Shown: in pieces, positions 25,561 to 33,135 of the stretch
Layout of the letters: the number at the start of each line of letters is the position of its first letter
Numbering within the stretch: position 1 is the stretch's first letter
Assembly (NCBI RefSeq): GCF_030464885.1
Contig: NZ_JALPRJ010000012.1
Span: 1-64,000 of the forward strand
DNA: 64,000 nucleotides
Source: Caballeronia sp. SEWSISQ10-4 2
Lineage (GTDB): Bacteria; Pseudomonadota; Gammaproteobacteria; Burkholderiales; Burkholderiaceae
Reading direction: 5' to 3'
Position numbers and translations under genes: made by a program
The notes under the pieces: generated by a model
What the model was told of the DNA's origin: nothing
The model's database searches: none
The model's input: the letters and a program-made list of their open reading frames with translations, nothing else

Positions 25561-26489
25561 ACCTCAGCGTCAACATCGGCTCGCTTGCGCTTGCGAATCC
25601 GGTCATGCCCGCGTCGGGCACGTTTGCCGAAGGCACGGCGCAGGTCTTCGACCTCAACTGCCTAGGTGCGATCGTGACGAAGACGATCACGCACGACATC
25701 CGCGAAGGCGTGCCGCCGCCGCGCGTGGCCGAGTTCCGCGACGCCACGCTTTTCTCCATCGGCATTCCCAGCAAGGGCAGCGACTACTACATCAGCGAGA
25801 CTGTGCCCTTTTATCGACGATACGCACCGCCGCTCGTGGCGAGCATTTCGGCCAATAGCATCGAGGAGTTCGGCGAACTTGCCGCGAAGATCTCGGTGCC
25901 GGGCGTGAGAGCGATCGAGGCGAACGTCTCGTGCCCCAATCTCAAGAAGGACGGGCGCGCGTTCGGCATGGACCCGGAAGCCACATACCAGGTCGTGAAA
26001 GCGATGAAAGCCGTCACCAGCGTCCCCATCTGGCCGAAGATGACGCCCAACGCGGGCAACGTGGTCGAAGTGGCGCGCGCGGCGGAAGAAGCCGGCGCGG
26101 ACGCGCTGGTCGTGAGCAACGCCATCCTCGCGATGGCAATCGACGTCGAAACTTTCCGGCCGCGTCTGGCGAACGTCATGGGCGGACTGACCGGATCTGC
26201 GACACGCCCCATCATGCTTCGGATTGCATATCAATGCGTGCAGGCCGTATCGATTCCGGTGATTGGTTGCGGTGGAATCGGCAGCGCGTCAGATGCGCTC
26301 GAATTTCTACTGGCCGGATGCAGCGCCGTGCAAGTCGGCACCGCGAACTTCGTCTCGCCGACCACCATGCCGCGCCTGATCGACGACCTCATGAAATATT
26401 GCGAGCGGCATGGCATCACGCGCATTGCCGACATCATCGGCGCGGTGCGCATGCACGAACTCAACACGCTTCAACAGGCGGCGCTATGA
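25554..26489 (+). CDS. PyrD-like (class 1B dihydroorotate dehydrogenase family) protein
   Basis: A 311-residue FMN TIM-barrel protein of DHODH class 1. The catalytic Cys127 sits in NVSCPN, and FMN motifs such as NPVMPASGTF, CGGIGSASDALEFLLAG and VQVGTANF are intact. Compared with the lactococcal enzyme, the Lys (VTK43) and Asn residues around Cys are kept, but the substrate-binding Asn of the LN-x-(I/M)-G motif is Phe (LFSIGIPSKG). It is therefore unlikely to be a housekeeping pyrimidine gene. Within a Rieske operon it more likely oxidises or reduces a ring intermediate, possibly taking the place of a diol dehydrogenase (inference). Confidence 0.93.
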   Translation: MVDLSVNIGSLALANPVMPASGTFAEGTAQVFDLNCLGAIVTKTITHDIREGVPPPRVAEFRDATLFSIGIPSKGSDYYISETVPFYRRYAPPLVASISANSIEEFGELAAKISVPGVRAIEANVSCPNLKKDGRAFGMDPEATYQVVKAMKAVTSVPIWPKMTPNAGNVVEVARAAEEAGADALVVSNAILAMAIDVETFRPRLANVMGGLTGSATRPIMLRIAYQCVQAVSIPVIGCGGIGSASDALEFLLAGCSAVQVGTANFVSPTTMPRLIDDLMKYCERHGITRIADIIGAVRMHELNTLQQAAL

Positions 26490-26854
26490 ACACTATCGTG
26501 ATCAGGAATGCATCGGCCATGACGGACTTTTCTCTCGTGGATGGCTGGTACGAGATCGGCGCGATCACCGATATCTTCGCGGAACGCGACTGTCGCGGCG
26601 TGGAGCTCGCAGGCGAGAAGATCGGCCTCTTTCACGTCGATGACGAAGTGCTCGCACTCGACGACATTTGCACGCATGGCGCGGCGCTCCTGAGCGACGG
26701 CGACATGGAGGACGGCGAAGTGGAATGCCCGCTGCACGCAGGCCTCGTGGATGTCCGCACAGGCCGTGCGCTGTCCGCGCCCGTCACGCGCGACACGCGC
26801 CGTCACGACACGAAGATCGTGGACGACCGGCTTTTCGTACGGCTGCAAGCATGA
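26486..26854 (+). CDS. Rieske-type ferredoxin
   Basis: A 122-residue Rieske ferredoxin with ligands Cys62, His64, Cys81 and His84 (DDICTHG ... ECPLHAG). It carries single electrons from the FAD reductase (22824) to the oxygenase alpha subunit (20333). The ATG at 26486 overlaps the preceding stop by 4 nt; an internal Met12 would also give a typical ferredoxin length of about 111 residues. The gene is separated from the oxygenase by seven others, an unusual order. Confidence 0.93.
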   Translation: MNTIVIRNASAMTDFSLVDGWYEIGAITDIFAERDCRGVELAGEKIGLFHVDDEVLALDDICTHGAALLSDGDMEDGEVECPLHAGLVDVRTGRALSAPVTRDTRRHDTKIVDDRLFVRLQA

Positions 26855-27885
26855 TGCAGACGCCCAACACAGCCGCGAAACGCGCGCGGATCGCGGTGAT
26901 CGGCACGGGCGGCACATTCGCCATGCACGGGCGGCATCGCTTCGACTGGATCGGATATGCCGACAGCGGCGTGATTCATCCTATCGACGATCTGCTTGCC
27001 ACGCTCGGGGAACTCGCGCCCGATCTCGACCTCGTGCCGATTCCGTTTCGCAGTCTCGGGAGTGTGTCGATTGGACCCGCCGACTGGCTCGAGCTCTCGG
27101 CGCTGATCCGGCGCACGGCGGCGGTCGATCCTTCGCTGACGGGTTTCGTCGTCACGCATGGCACGGCGACGCTCGAAGAAACGGCGTGGTTCCTCGACCT
27201 GACGCTCGCGCTCGATCAGCCGGTCGTCGTGACGGGCGCACAGCGTCCGGCCAACACCGATGGCAGCGATGCCAGCGGCAACCTGCGCGCGGCGCTCGCG
27301 ATTGCGGCGTCACCTGCGTCGCGCGGCGCGGGCGTGCTGGTGACGCTCGGCGGGCTCTTCTTCGCCGCGCGCGACGTGACGAAGGCCGCGAGCTTCGAGC
27401 TCGGCGCGTTCGAAGCGCCGCCGTTCGGCCCGCTCGGCCGTGTGGATGCGGACGCGAGCGTGGTCTGGCGGCGCCGCATGCCCGAACGCGCGCCTCGCTG
27501 CGACCTGCCGCAGGACATGACGACACTGCCGCGCGTCGATATTGCGATGTCCTATGCGGGTGCGGACGGCGTCGCCATCGATGCGTTCGTGGCCGCCGGC
27601 GCGCGCGGCATCGTTTCGGCGGGTCTTGCGCCGGGACGGCCGGCGTCGAAGGAAACGAGCGCGCTCGTGCGCGCGGCGCAGGCGGGCGTAGTCGTCGTGC
27701 AGGCGACGCGCGCGCCGCGTGGCACCGTGCCCGTGCAGCGCTTCCTCGCCGCCGACGGCCTCCTGGCGGGCGGCGATCTCGCGCCGCCCAAGCTGCGCAT
27801 TGCGCTGATGCTCGCGATCGCTGCGGACGACGCGAGCGGCGGTATCGACTTGCCGCGTCTTCAGGCGCACCTGCTCGCGCTCTAA
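26851..27885 (+). CDS. Asparaginase-family protein with altered substrate site
   Basis: A 344-residue protein of the asparaginase/glutaminase family. The nucleophile-type Thr22 (GTGGTFA), Thr105 (HGT) and Lys178 (ARDVTK) are all present. The Asp that follows Thr in the usual HGTDT motif, which holds the amino group of the substrate, is Ala106 (VTHGTATLEET). The substrate carboxylate loop (normally DS-x-x-M) is also changed (RSLGSVSIG). An amidase or imidase acting on a non-amino-acid substrate is a reasonable inference. Overlaps the ferredoxin gene by 4 nt. Confidence 0.88.
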   Translation: MMQTPNTAAKRARIAVIGTGGTFAMHGRHRFDWIGYADSGVIHPIDDLLATLGELAPDLDLVPIPFRSLGSVSIGPADWLELSALIRRTAAVDPSLTGFVVTHGTATLEETAWFLDLTLALDQPVVVTGAQRPANTDGSDASGNLRAALAIAASPASRGAGVLVTLGGLFFAARDVTKAASFELGAFEAPPFGPLGRVDADASVVWRRRMPERAPRCDLPQDMTTLPRVDIAMSYAGADGVAIDAFVAAGARGIVSAGLAPGRPASKETSALVRAAQAGVVVVQATRAPRGTVPVQRFLAADGLLAGGDLAPPKLRIALMLAIAADDASGGIDLPRLQAHLLAL

Positions 27886-27930
27886 TGCGACGCGCGGCGC
27901 TTTTCCCTCTCAGCCATCGACCCGATCATC

Positions 27931-28629
27931 ATGCAATTTTCCTATCTCGTCACCTTCACGCATCCCGACCCGGACGCGCGCATCAGCGCGCGCGATCTGG
28001 AGACGATGACCACACGCATCGATGCCACGCCGAATCTTCGCCGCGCGCGCCTCTACACGCCGCAGCACGCCGACGACTACTACACGAACGACGGTCCTTC
28101 GCCCATCTTCGCGCTGCAACTCGACTTCGATACCCTCGCCGCGCTCGAGGCGTCCATTGCCGCCGATGGTCACTTGCAAAGCATCGCGCACCGCGATCTT
28201 CCGAGCCTCGCGGCGTGCGCCATCGAACAGCAGGTGATGGCGCGCCGGCCATTCCCGGTGCTCGACCCGGCGCCGCGCGTGCCCGATGGCGCGCTGCCCT
28301 GCCAGTTCCTGGTCCACTATCCGGGCCGTGCGGAAAATCTCGACGAATGGCTCGCCTATTACCTCGCGCATCATCCGCAAATCATGAAGTTCTTCGACGG
28401 CGTGCGCGAAATCGAGATCTTCACCCGCGTGGACTGGATCGACGCGATGCCGTGGTCACGAGTTCACTATATGCAGCGCAACAAGCTCATGTTCGATAGC
28501 GCCGAAGCCATAACCGCCGCGATGAATTCGCCCGTGCGTCATCAGATGCGCGCCGATTTCGAGCGCTTTCCGCCGTTTGAAGGCAGCAATATCCATCATC
28601 CAATGTCGGCGCGGACAATCGTGAGGTAA
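27931..28629 (+). CDS. Two-domain EthD-like (dimeric alpha-beta barrel) protein
   Basis: A 232-residue cytoplasmic protein that reads as two ferredoxin-like alpha-beta barrel halves fused in tandem. The C-terminal half has the EthD-like pattern MQRNKLMFDSAEAI...SPVRHQMRADFERFPPFEG. EthD-type proteins accompany oxygenase operons but their role is often unclear; some act as isomerases or lyases on polar ring-fission products. It begins 45 nt after the asparaginase-like gene and ends the operon. Confidence 0.8.
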   Translation: MQFSYLVTFTHPDPDARISARDLETMTTRIDATPNLRRARLYTPQHADDYYTNDGPSPIFALQLDFDTLAALEASIAADGHLQSIAHRDLPSLAACAIEQQVMARRPFPVLDPAPRVPDGALPCQFLVHYPGRAENLDEWLAYYLAHHPQIMKFFDGVREIEIFTRVDWIDAMPWSRVHYMQRNKLMFDSAEAITAAMNSPVRHQMRADFERFPPFEGSNIHHPMSARTIVR

Positions 28630-28658
28630 GCCGGGGCTCGAAGCTGGTCGGTCGTAGA

Positions 28659-29573
28659 TCAAACGGCCGGCGTGTTCGATGAACCACCGGCCTTCAAGAA
28701 ATCGACAAAGACGCGCAACGGGGCCGGCAAGTGGCGCCGCCCCGGATAATAAAGAAATGGCCCCGAAAAGCGCTGCCACCACGGCTCGAGGATCGGCTCC
28801 AACGCTCCGCTATCGAGATGCTGGCGCAGCATACCCTCGAAAAGGTGGATGACCCCCACCCCTGCTACAGCCATACTGATCGCAAGATCGACTGCTGCGC
28901 CGGGCCTGACCAAAAGCGGTCCCGGCGGATCCAGCCTCACCACCTCGCCGTCTCGCTCGAAATCCCAGCATGGCATCGCGCCTCCGGCAAATTGGCCGCG
29001 CAAGCATGCATGAGAAAGCAGGTCGCGCGGGTGCCCGGGTCTCCCGTGCGTGTCGAGATAGGCTGGCGCTGCAGCCGTAGCGAAACGCTGCACACGCGGG
29101 CCGATCGGGACGGCGATCATGTCCTGCTCGAGCCGCTCGTCATAGCGAATGCCGGCGTCGCAGCCGATCGAAAGGACATCGACGAAACCGTCCTCAACCA
29201 CGACCTCCACGCGGATGTCGGGATAAGCCTTCAGGAACGGCGCGATGACAGTTGGCAATACGATCCGCGCGGCGCTCGACGGCACGTTGAGTTTGAGCGT
29301 GCCGGTCGGCTTGTCCCTGAACCCGTTCAAAACGTCCATCGCCGCTTCCATCTCGCTGAACAATGGCGTCAGCTTTTCGATGAGACGCAGCCCCGCTTCG
29401 GTCGGGGCTACGCTGCGTGTGGTCCGGTTGAGCAAGCGCAGCTCAAGCTTCGACTCGAGGCGACGCACGGCGATGCTGAGGCTAGAGGCGGAGACGCCGC
29501 TGATTCGGGCTGCGTCGCGAAAGCCGCCGGCGCGAGCGACCGAAACGAATGCGGCGAGATCGTTGAACTCCAT
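28659..29573 (-). CDS. LysR-family transcriptional regulator
   Basis: A 304-residue LysR protein with AGGFRDAARISGVSASSLSIAVRRLE as the DNA-binding helix region and LLNRTTRSVAPTEAG as the wing. The start at 29573 (MEFNDLAAFV) gives the standard lead-in; a longer frame reaches 29606 without a better ribosome site. It converges with the Rieske operon and is divergent from the aldo-keto reductase gene at 29677. The 18-bp dyad at 29608-29625 between them is its likely binding site. Confidence 0.92.
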   Translation of the reverse strand: MEFNDLAAFVSVARAGGFRDAARISGVSASSLSIAVRRLESKLELRLLNRTTRSVAPTEAGLRLIEKLTPLFSEMEAAMDVLNGFRDKPTGTLKLNVPSSAARIVLPTVIAPFLKAYPDIRVEVVVEDGFVDVLSIGCDAGIRYDERLEQDMIAVPIGPRVQRFATAAAPAYLDTHGRPGHPRDLLSHACLRGQFAGGAMPCWDFERDGEVVRLDPPGPLLVRPGAAVDLAISMAVAGVGVIHLFEGMLRQHLDSGALEPILEPWWQRFSGPFLYYPGRRHLPAPLRVFVDFLKAGGSSNTPAV

Positions 29574-29607
29574 GGCATTGTTCACTTTGTTAAACAACCC
29601 GTGCAAT

Positions 29608-29625
29608 TTAGATCGGATTATCTAA
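29608..29625. promoter_or_regulatory. LysR-type dyad operator
   Basis: TTAGAT (29608-29613) and ATCTAA (29620-29625) are exact inverted 6-mers with 6 nt between, giving the T-N11-A core expected of LysR sites. It lies in the divergent promoter region of the LysR gene and the aldo-keto reductase gene. Confidence 0.65.
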
Positions 29626-29676
29626 CAACGCAAACGCTTCCATACTGGCGATCAACCATTCTTCGAGGAGAGCGTC

Positions 29677-30558
29677 ATGCCAAACTTCACTCCCGTGGGC
29701 ACATTCCCGCTTGGTGGCCGCTCCGTGCATCGTGTGGGCTACGGTGCCATGCAACTTGCCGGACCCGGGGTATTCGGGCCGCCGAAGGATCGTGCCGCAG
29801 CCATCGCCGTACTTCGCGAGGCGGTCGCAGCGGGCGTCAATCACATCGATACGAGCGACTTCTACGGGCCGCACGTCACCAACCAGATCATTCGCGAAGC
29901 GCTCCACCCGTACCCGGACAACCTTGTGATCGTCACCAAGGTTGGCGCTGTTCGTGGTGAAGACGCCTCGTGGCTACCGGCGATCGAACCGGAAGATATC
30001 AAGCGAGGAGTCCACGACAACCTTCGCAACCTCGGTGTCGACACGCTCGATGTCGTCAACATGCGAATCATGGGCAAGGTCCACGCGCCCGCTGAAGGAT
30101 CGATCGGAAAGCAGGTTGCTGCCCTTGCCGAACTTCAGCGCCAGGGTCTCGTGCGCCACATCGGCCTGAGCAACGTGACCTCGGCCCAGGTCACCGAGGC
30201 ACAGGGCATTGCGGAGATTGTTTGCGTACAGAACCATTACAATCTGATCCAGCGAGACGACAACGCTCTGGTCGACGAACTAGCGGCCCAGGGGATCGCC
30301 TATGTGCCATTTTTTCCGCTGGGCGGATTCACGCCGATTCAATCGTCAGCGTTGTCCAAGGTCGCTCAAACCATCGGCGCGACGCCGATGCAGGTGGCGC
30401 TTGCCTGGCTCCTGTATCGCTCGCCTAACATTCTGCTGATCCCGGGCACTTCGTCGCTCGAGCATCTGCGTGAAAACATGCAGGCGGCACAGTGGAGGTT
30501 GACGGACGAGGTGCGCGCCGAACTGGACGCGATGGGCCAGGTCAACGGTGAACATTGA
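29677..30558 (+). CDS. Aldo/keto reductase (YdbC-like)
   Basis: A 293-residue NADPH-dependent TIM-barrel reductase. The catalytic Asp and Tyr (NHIDTSDFYG) and Lys (VIVTKVG) are present, but the usual catalytic His region (YQLH) reads DVVNMRIMG. This variant is characteristic of the YdbC-like branch, with which the whole sequence agrees as I recall it (NHYNLIQRDD, LLIPGTSSLEHLRENM). It should reduce an aldehyde or ketone; the substrate is unknown. Divergent from a LysR gene with a clear dyad between them. Confidence 0.9.
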   Translation: MPNFTPVGTFPLGGRSVHRVGYGAMQLAGPGVFGPPKDRAAAIAVLREAVAAGVNHIDTSDFYGPHVTNQIIREALHPYPDNLVIVTKVGAVRGEDASWLPAIEPEDIKRGVHDNLRNLGVDTLDVVNMRIMGKVHAPAEGSIGKQVAALAELQRQGLVRHIGLSNVTSAQVTEAQGIAEIVCVQNHYNLIQRDDNALVDELAAQGIAYVPFFPLGGFTPIQSSALSKVAQTIGATPMQVALAWLLYRSPNILLIPGTSSLEHLRENMQAAQWRLTDEVRAELDAMGQVNGEH

Positions 30559-30624
30559 AACGCGCAAATGGCAGTATCGGAGGGCGCGTTGCCTGTAGGA
30601 TCCGCCGCGCCCGCCGTTTGGAAT

Positions 30625-30942
30625 TCAACGCTTCGCGCCCTTCATTCCCTCGGTTTCCATCGCGGCATTTAGCTCTTCGCTCGCCTCTATGGGGTCCATG
30701 GTTTCGTCGATGAAAGCTGTCGCGCGTTCAGCGGCCGCCTTCGTTTCGTCGGCGCCGTTGCCGGATTCTTCGTCGTCGTTGCTTGGGGGCATCAGCATGT
30801 CTGCGAGCATGGCCTCCAACTCCGGCGTGTCCCACGGCGCGCCATGCTGCTTTTTCTGCTTTATGTAGTGTCTGACTTCTGCGTCTTGTTCCGGAGTCAA
30901 GGGAAGACCGCGGAAAGTGCTTTTGGGGTCGGCGTTGTCCAT
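30625..30942 (-). CDS. Small acidic hypothetical protein (105 aa)
   Basis: I recognise no family. The 105-residue protein has TFRGLPLTPEQDAEVRHYIKQKKQHGAPWDTPELEAMLADML at the N-terminus and an acidic low-complexity tail. GGAG lies 7 nt before the ATG at 30942. The 'HGAPWDTPEL' segment is reminiscent of small conserved betaproteobacterial proteins. It stands alone, convergent with the aldo-keto reductase gene. Confidence 0.7.
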   Translation of the reverse strand: MDNADPKSTFRGLPLTPEQDAEVRHYIKQKKQHGAPWDTPELEAMLADMLMPPSNDDEESGNGADETKAAAERATAFIDETMDPIEASEELNAAMETEGMKGAKR

Positions 30943-31151
30943 GATACTGCTCCGGGGTTCGTCACTTTTTGAGTGTAGCCCTATTGTCGTCCTGGAGGCT
31001 CGGCCGGTGGTCAATGCATCGATGCCAAGGCGGCGCGATGCCAATGCAAATTGCGTCAGGTCATGAAGGGAGTAGTAGTTATGACAAAAATATCCGCGTG
31101 AGTTGCGATTGGCCACCCACGCAAAAAAATCGAACTGATTGCAGGCAAATC

Positions 31152-31316
31152 TCAGCTCTTTTTGGATGTCTTCGCCATGAATTGCGTTGGCAAGTGCTGA
31201 ACCTTCTCGCTTCCGCACTTCGGACATTGCGGATGAGCAGTTTCATGTTCAGCGAGATGTTGGGCGCGCTCGAACATTTCGCCGCACGCTTCACAGCGGT
31301 ATTGGTAAGTCGGCAT
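31152..31316 (-). CDS. FmdB-family zinc-ribbon protein
   Basis: A 54-residue zinc-ribbon protein starting MPTYQYRCEACGEMFE, with a second CPKCG pair, the hallmark four Cys of the FmdB regulatory-like family. GGGAG precedes the ATG at 31316. The name comes from a formamidase-linked protein, but the family's function is general and poorly defined; Zn binding is the only safe statement. Confidence 0.85.
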   Translation of the reverse strand: MPTYQYRCEACGEMFERAQHLAEHETAHPQCPKCGSEKVQHLPTQFMAKTSKKS

Positions 31317-31444
31317 GGCACTACTCCCACACAAGTCCCGCAGATCCATCGATAGATACGATGCAACCACGGAAACAGGCATCGTAGTAACTCATTCTAG
31401 TGCAGGAAAAGAACGCATTCTGGACCACCCGTTACCTTCGGGAT

Positions 31445-32983
31445 TTATCTGGCACGATCAAAATGCCCATAGTTGATCGTAAAGGCGTTCGGCACCGTGC
31501 TGCCGTCGAAGCCCGTGGCGCCCCGCTCGCCTTCCTTGAAAGCGAACGTGAGCAGGCCCGGCGCTATGTCGGGATTCTCGAACGTCAACAGGAATGTATC
31601 GGCAGACCAATGGGACAGCTTCCCGGGAAAATCGTGTGCACCTATTTTCATCGCGAGGCTTGCACCGTTGCGCACCACATTGAGCGGCCCGTACGCGGGG
31701 CTGACATAGTGGTTGGCAAAGGCGTCAAGGTCATGTGTGAGCGGCTTGGCGTCGGCCGGCGGTTGAGGCACATCGAGAATCGCGTTCCATCCCTTTTGCT
31801 CCTCGTGAATCTGCGCTTGCAAATCTTGCCCTGACGGGCCGAGCTCCCGCTCGAGAAACTCCGCACGGACGGCCTCTGGAAACACAGTCAGCTGCTTGTT
31901 GGCGAAGATCGCGATGCCGATGCCACGCTCGGGAATCAGCGTGACGATCGTGCGCACGCCGTTCAGCGCGCCGTTCTTCTCGATCACGCGCCAGCGAAGG
32001 AAGTGATAACTCTCGCAGCCGAGCCCGGCCGAGTCATTAGGATCGTGCAGCGGACCACCAGGGCCTTGCACCATGCTCGCCGCGAAGATTTGTGTCACGG
32101 TCTCTTTGGTTAAAACCTGCCGGCCCTCGAACATGCCTGCCGCGAGCAGCATCGTCATCCATCGGGCGATGTCGCTGCCGGTCGACACAATGGCGCCCGC
32201 ACCGCTGAACTTGTCGACGTTTTCGTACGGCATGATCGAGCCGTCGATGTTATGAGCCGTGGCGTGGTTGTCGTCCTTGAAAAGCTCCGCCTGAGTTGGA
32301 GCGCTGCGTGTCATGCCGAGCGGCAGGAGCATGGCGGTCGACAGCAGTTGCGGCGCACTCATTCCGGCGGCTCGCGCAGCGCTCTCCTGCCCAAGGAAAA
32401 TTCCGTAGTTCGAATAGGCCCATTTCGACCGGAAGCTATGGTCGAAATGCACGCAGCGCGCTCGGTGCACAAGTTCGTCGGGGCCGTAGTCGAGTTGATT
32501 GAGCAGGTCGCCAGTGTAGGCCGGCAGGCCAGTGCGATGCGCAAAGAAGTCGCGCAATGTGACGTACTGCGAGGCGTAGGGTTCCGCCAGCGCGGTGTCT
32601 GGCGAAAAGGTCCTGACTGGCGCATCCCACGAAACAATGCCGCGCTCGACCAATGTCCCGACCGCAGTCGCCGCGATGAACTTGCTCATGGACGCAATCT
32701 GGAATCGCGTATTCCCATCGACGGCGGCTGCTTCCCCGCTGCGACGCACACCGTAACCCTTCAGGAACACATTGCCCGCTGCGCTGGACACTACAACAAC
32801 CGCGCCGGGCACCGCATAGTCCTGAAGCGTTTTCTGTATGAACTGATCAAACGAGAGCTCGTTCACGTCATGTCTCCCAGGGGATCCTTCTGCACACGCA
32901 GGCCGCAGCGGCTGTAGCGTCAATGCCAGGAGCAACGGCATGGAGAACCAGCGGTACGATCGAAGTGCAGTTGTTGCGGTCAT
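31445..32983 (-). CDS. Exported serine hydrolase, class C beta-lactamase family
   Basis: A 512-residue penicillin-binding-like hydrolase with a signal peptide (to about Ala31). The catalytic Ser98-x-x-Lys101 (ASMSK) and Tyr190-Ser-Asn (YSNYG) motifs are intact. A C-terminal beta-domain of about 130 residues (from about 380) is typical of esterase or D-aminopeptidase members rather than AmpC-type enzymes. It could be a carboxylesterase, a peptidase or a beta-lactamase-like enzyme. It is a single gene with its own upstream space. Confidence 0.9.
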   Translation of the reverse strand: MTATTALRSYRWFSMPLLLALTLQPLRPACAEGSPGRHDVNELSFDQFIQKTLQDYAVPGAVVVVSSAAGNVFLKGYGVRRSGEAAAVDGNTRFQIASMSKFIAATAVGTLVERGIVSWDAPVRTFSPDTALAEPYASQYVTLRDFFAHRTGLPAYTGDLLNQLDYGPDELVHRARCVHFDHSFRSKWAYSNYGIFLGQESAARAAGMSAPQLLSTAMLLPLGMTRSAPTQAELFKDDNHATAHNIDGSIMPYENVDKFSGAGAIVSTGSDIARWMTMLLAAGMFEGRQVLTKETVTQIFAASMVQGPGGPLHDPNDSAGLGCESYHFLRWRVIEKNGALNGVRTIVTLIPERGIGIAIFANKQLTVFPEAVRAEFLERELGPSGQDLQAQIHEEQKGWNAILDVPQPPADAKPLTHDLDAFANHYVSPAYGPLNVVRNGASLAMKIGAHDFPGKLSHWSADTFLLTFENPDIAPGLLTFAFKEGERGATGFDGSTVPNAFTINYGHFDRAR

Positions 32984-33135
32984 CGCCCACCACTGAGTCG
33001 ACTGTGTTCGTCGGTACGATCGCGGACCCGGTGGTCCTGCGACGATACCGCGTTGTTCCAGCTAAGGATCAATGTAGGAACACGTCATCGTCGGCGAAAT
33101 CAGGGTATTCCGCACTCTGCGGCATTTAAGGTTCG

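Noticed and set aside
25554-26489. Housekeeping pyrimidine biosynthesis pyrD/pyrK
   Set aside because: The genes are embedded in a Rieske oxygenase operon, not with pyr genes, and the PyrD-like protein has a changed substrate-binding residue. A catabolic role is more likely.
26751-28499. 582-codon plus-strand frame antiparallel in style to the asparaginase and EthD genes
   Set aside because: Arg/Ala-rich composition, no motifs; it is a frame shadow of the real genes in high-GC DNA.
20333-28629. Standard biphenyl- or phenylpropionate-type dioxygenase operon
   Set aside because: No classical beta subunit, cis-diol dehydrogenase (SDR) or extradiol ring-cleavage enzyme lies in the operon, and the ferredoxin is placed far from the oxygenase gene.
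31445-32983. True AmpC beta-lactamase
   Set aside because: The Ser-x-x-Lys and Tyr-Ser-Asn motifs are shared by many esterases and peptidases, and the long C-terminal beta-domain is not seen in AmpC; resistance is not claimed.
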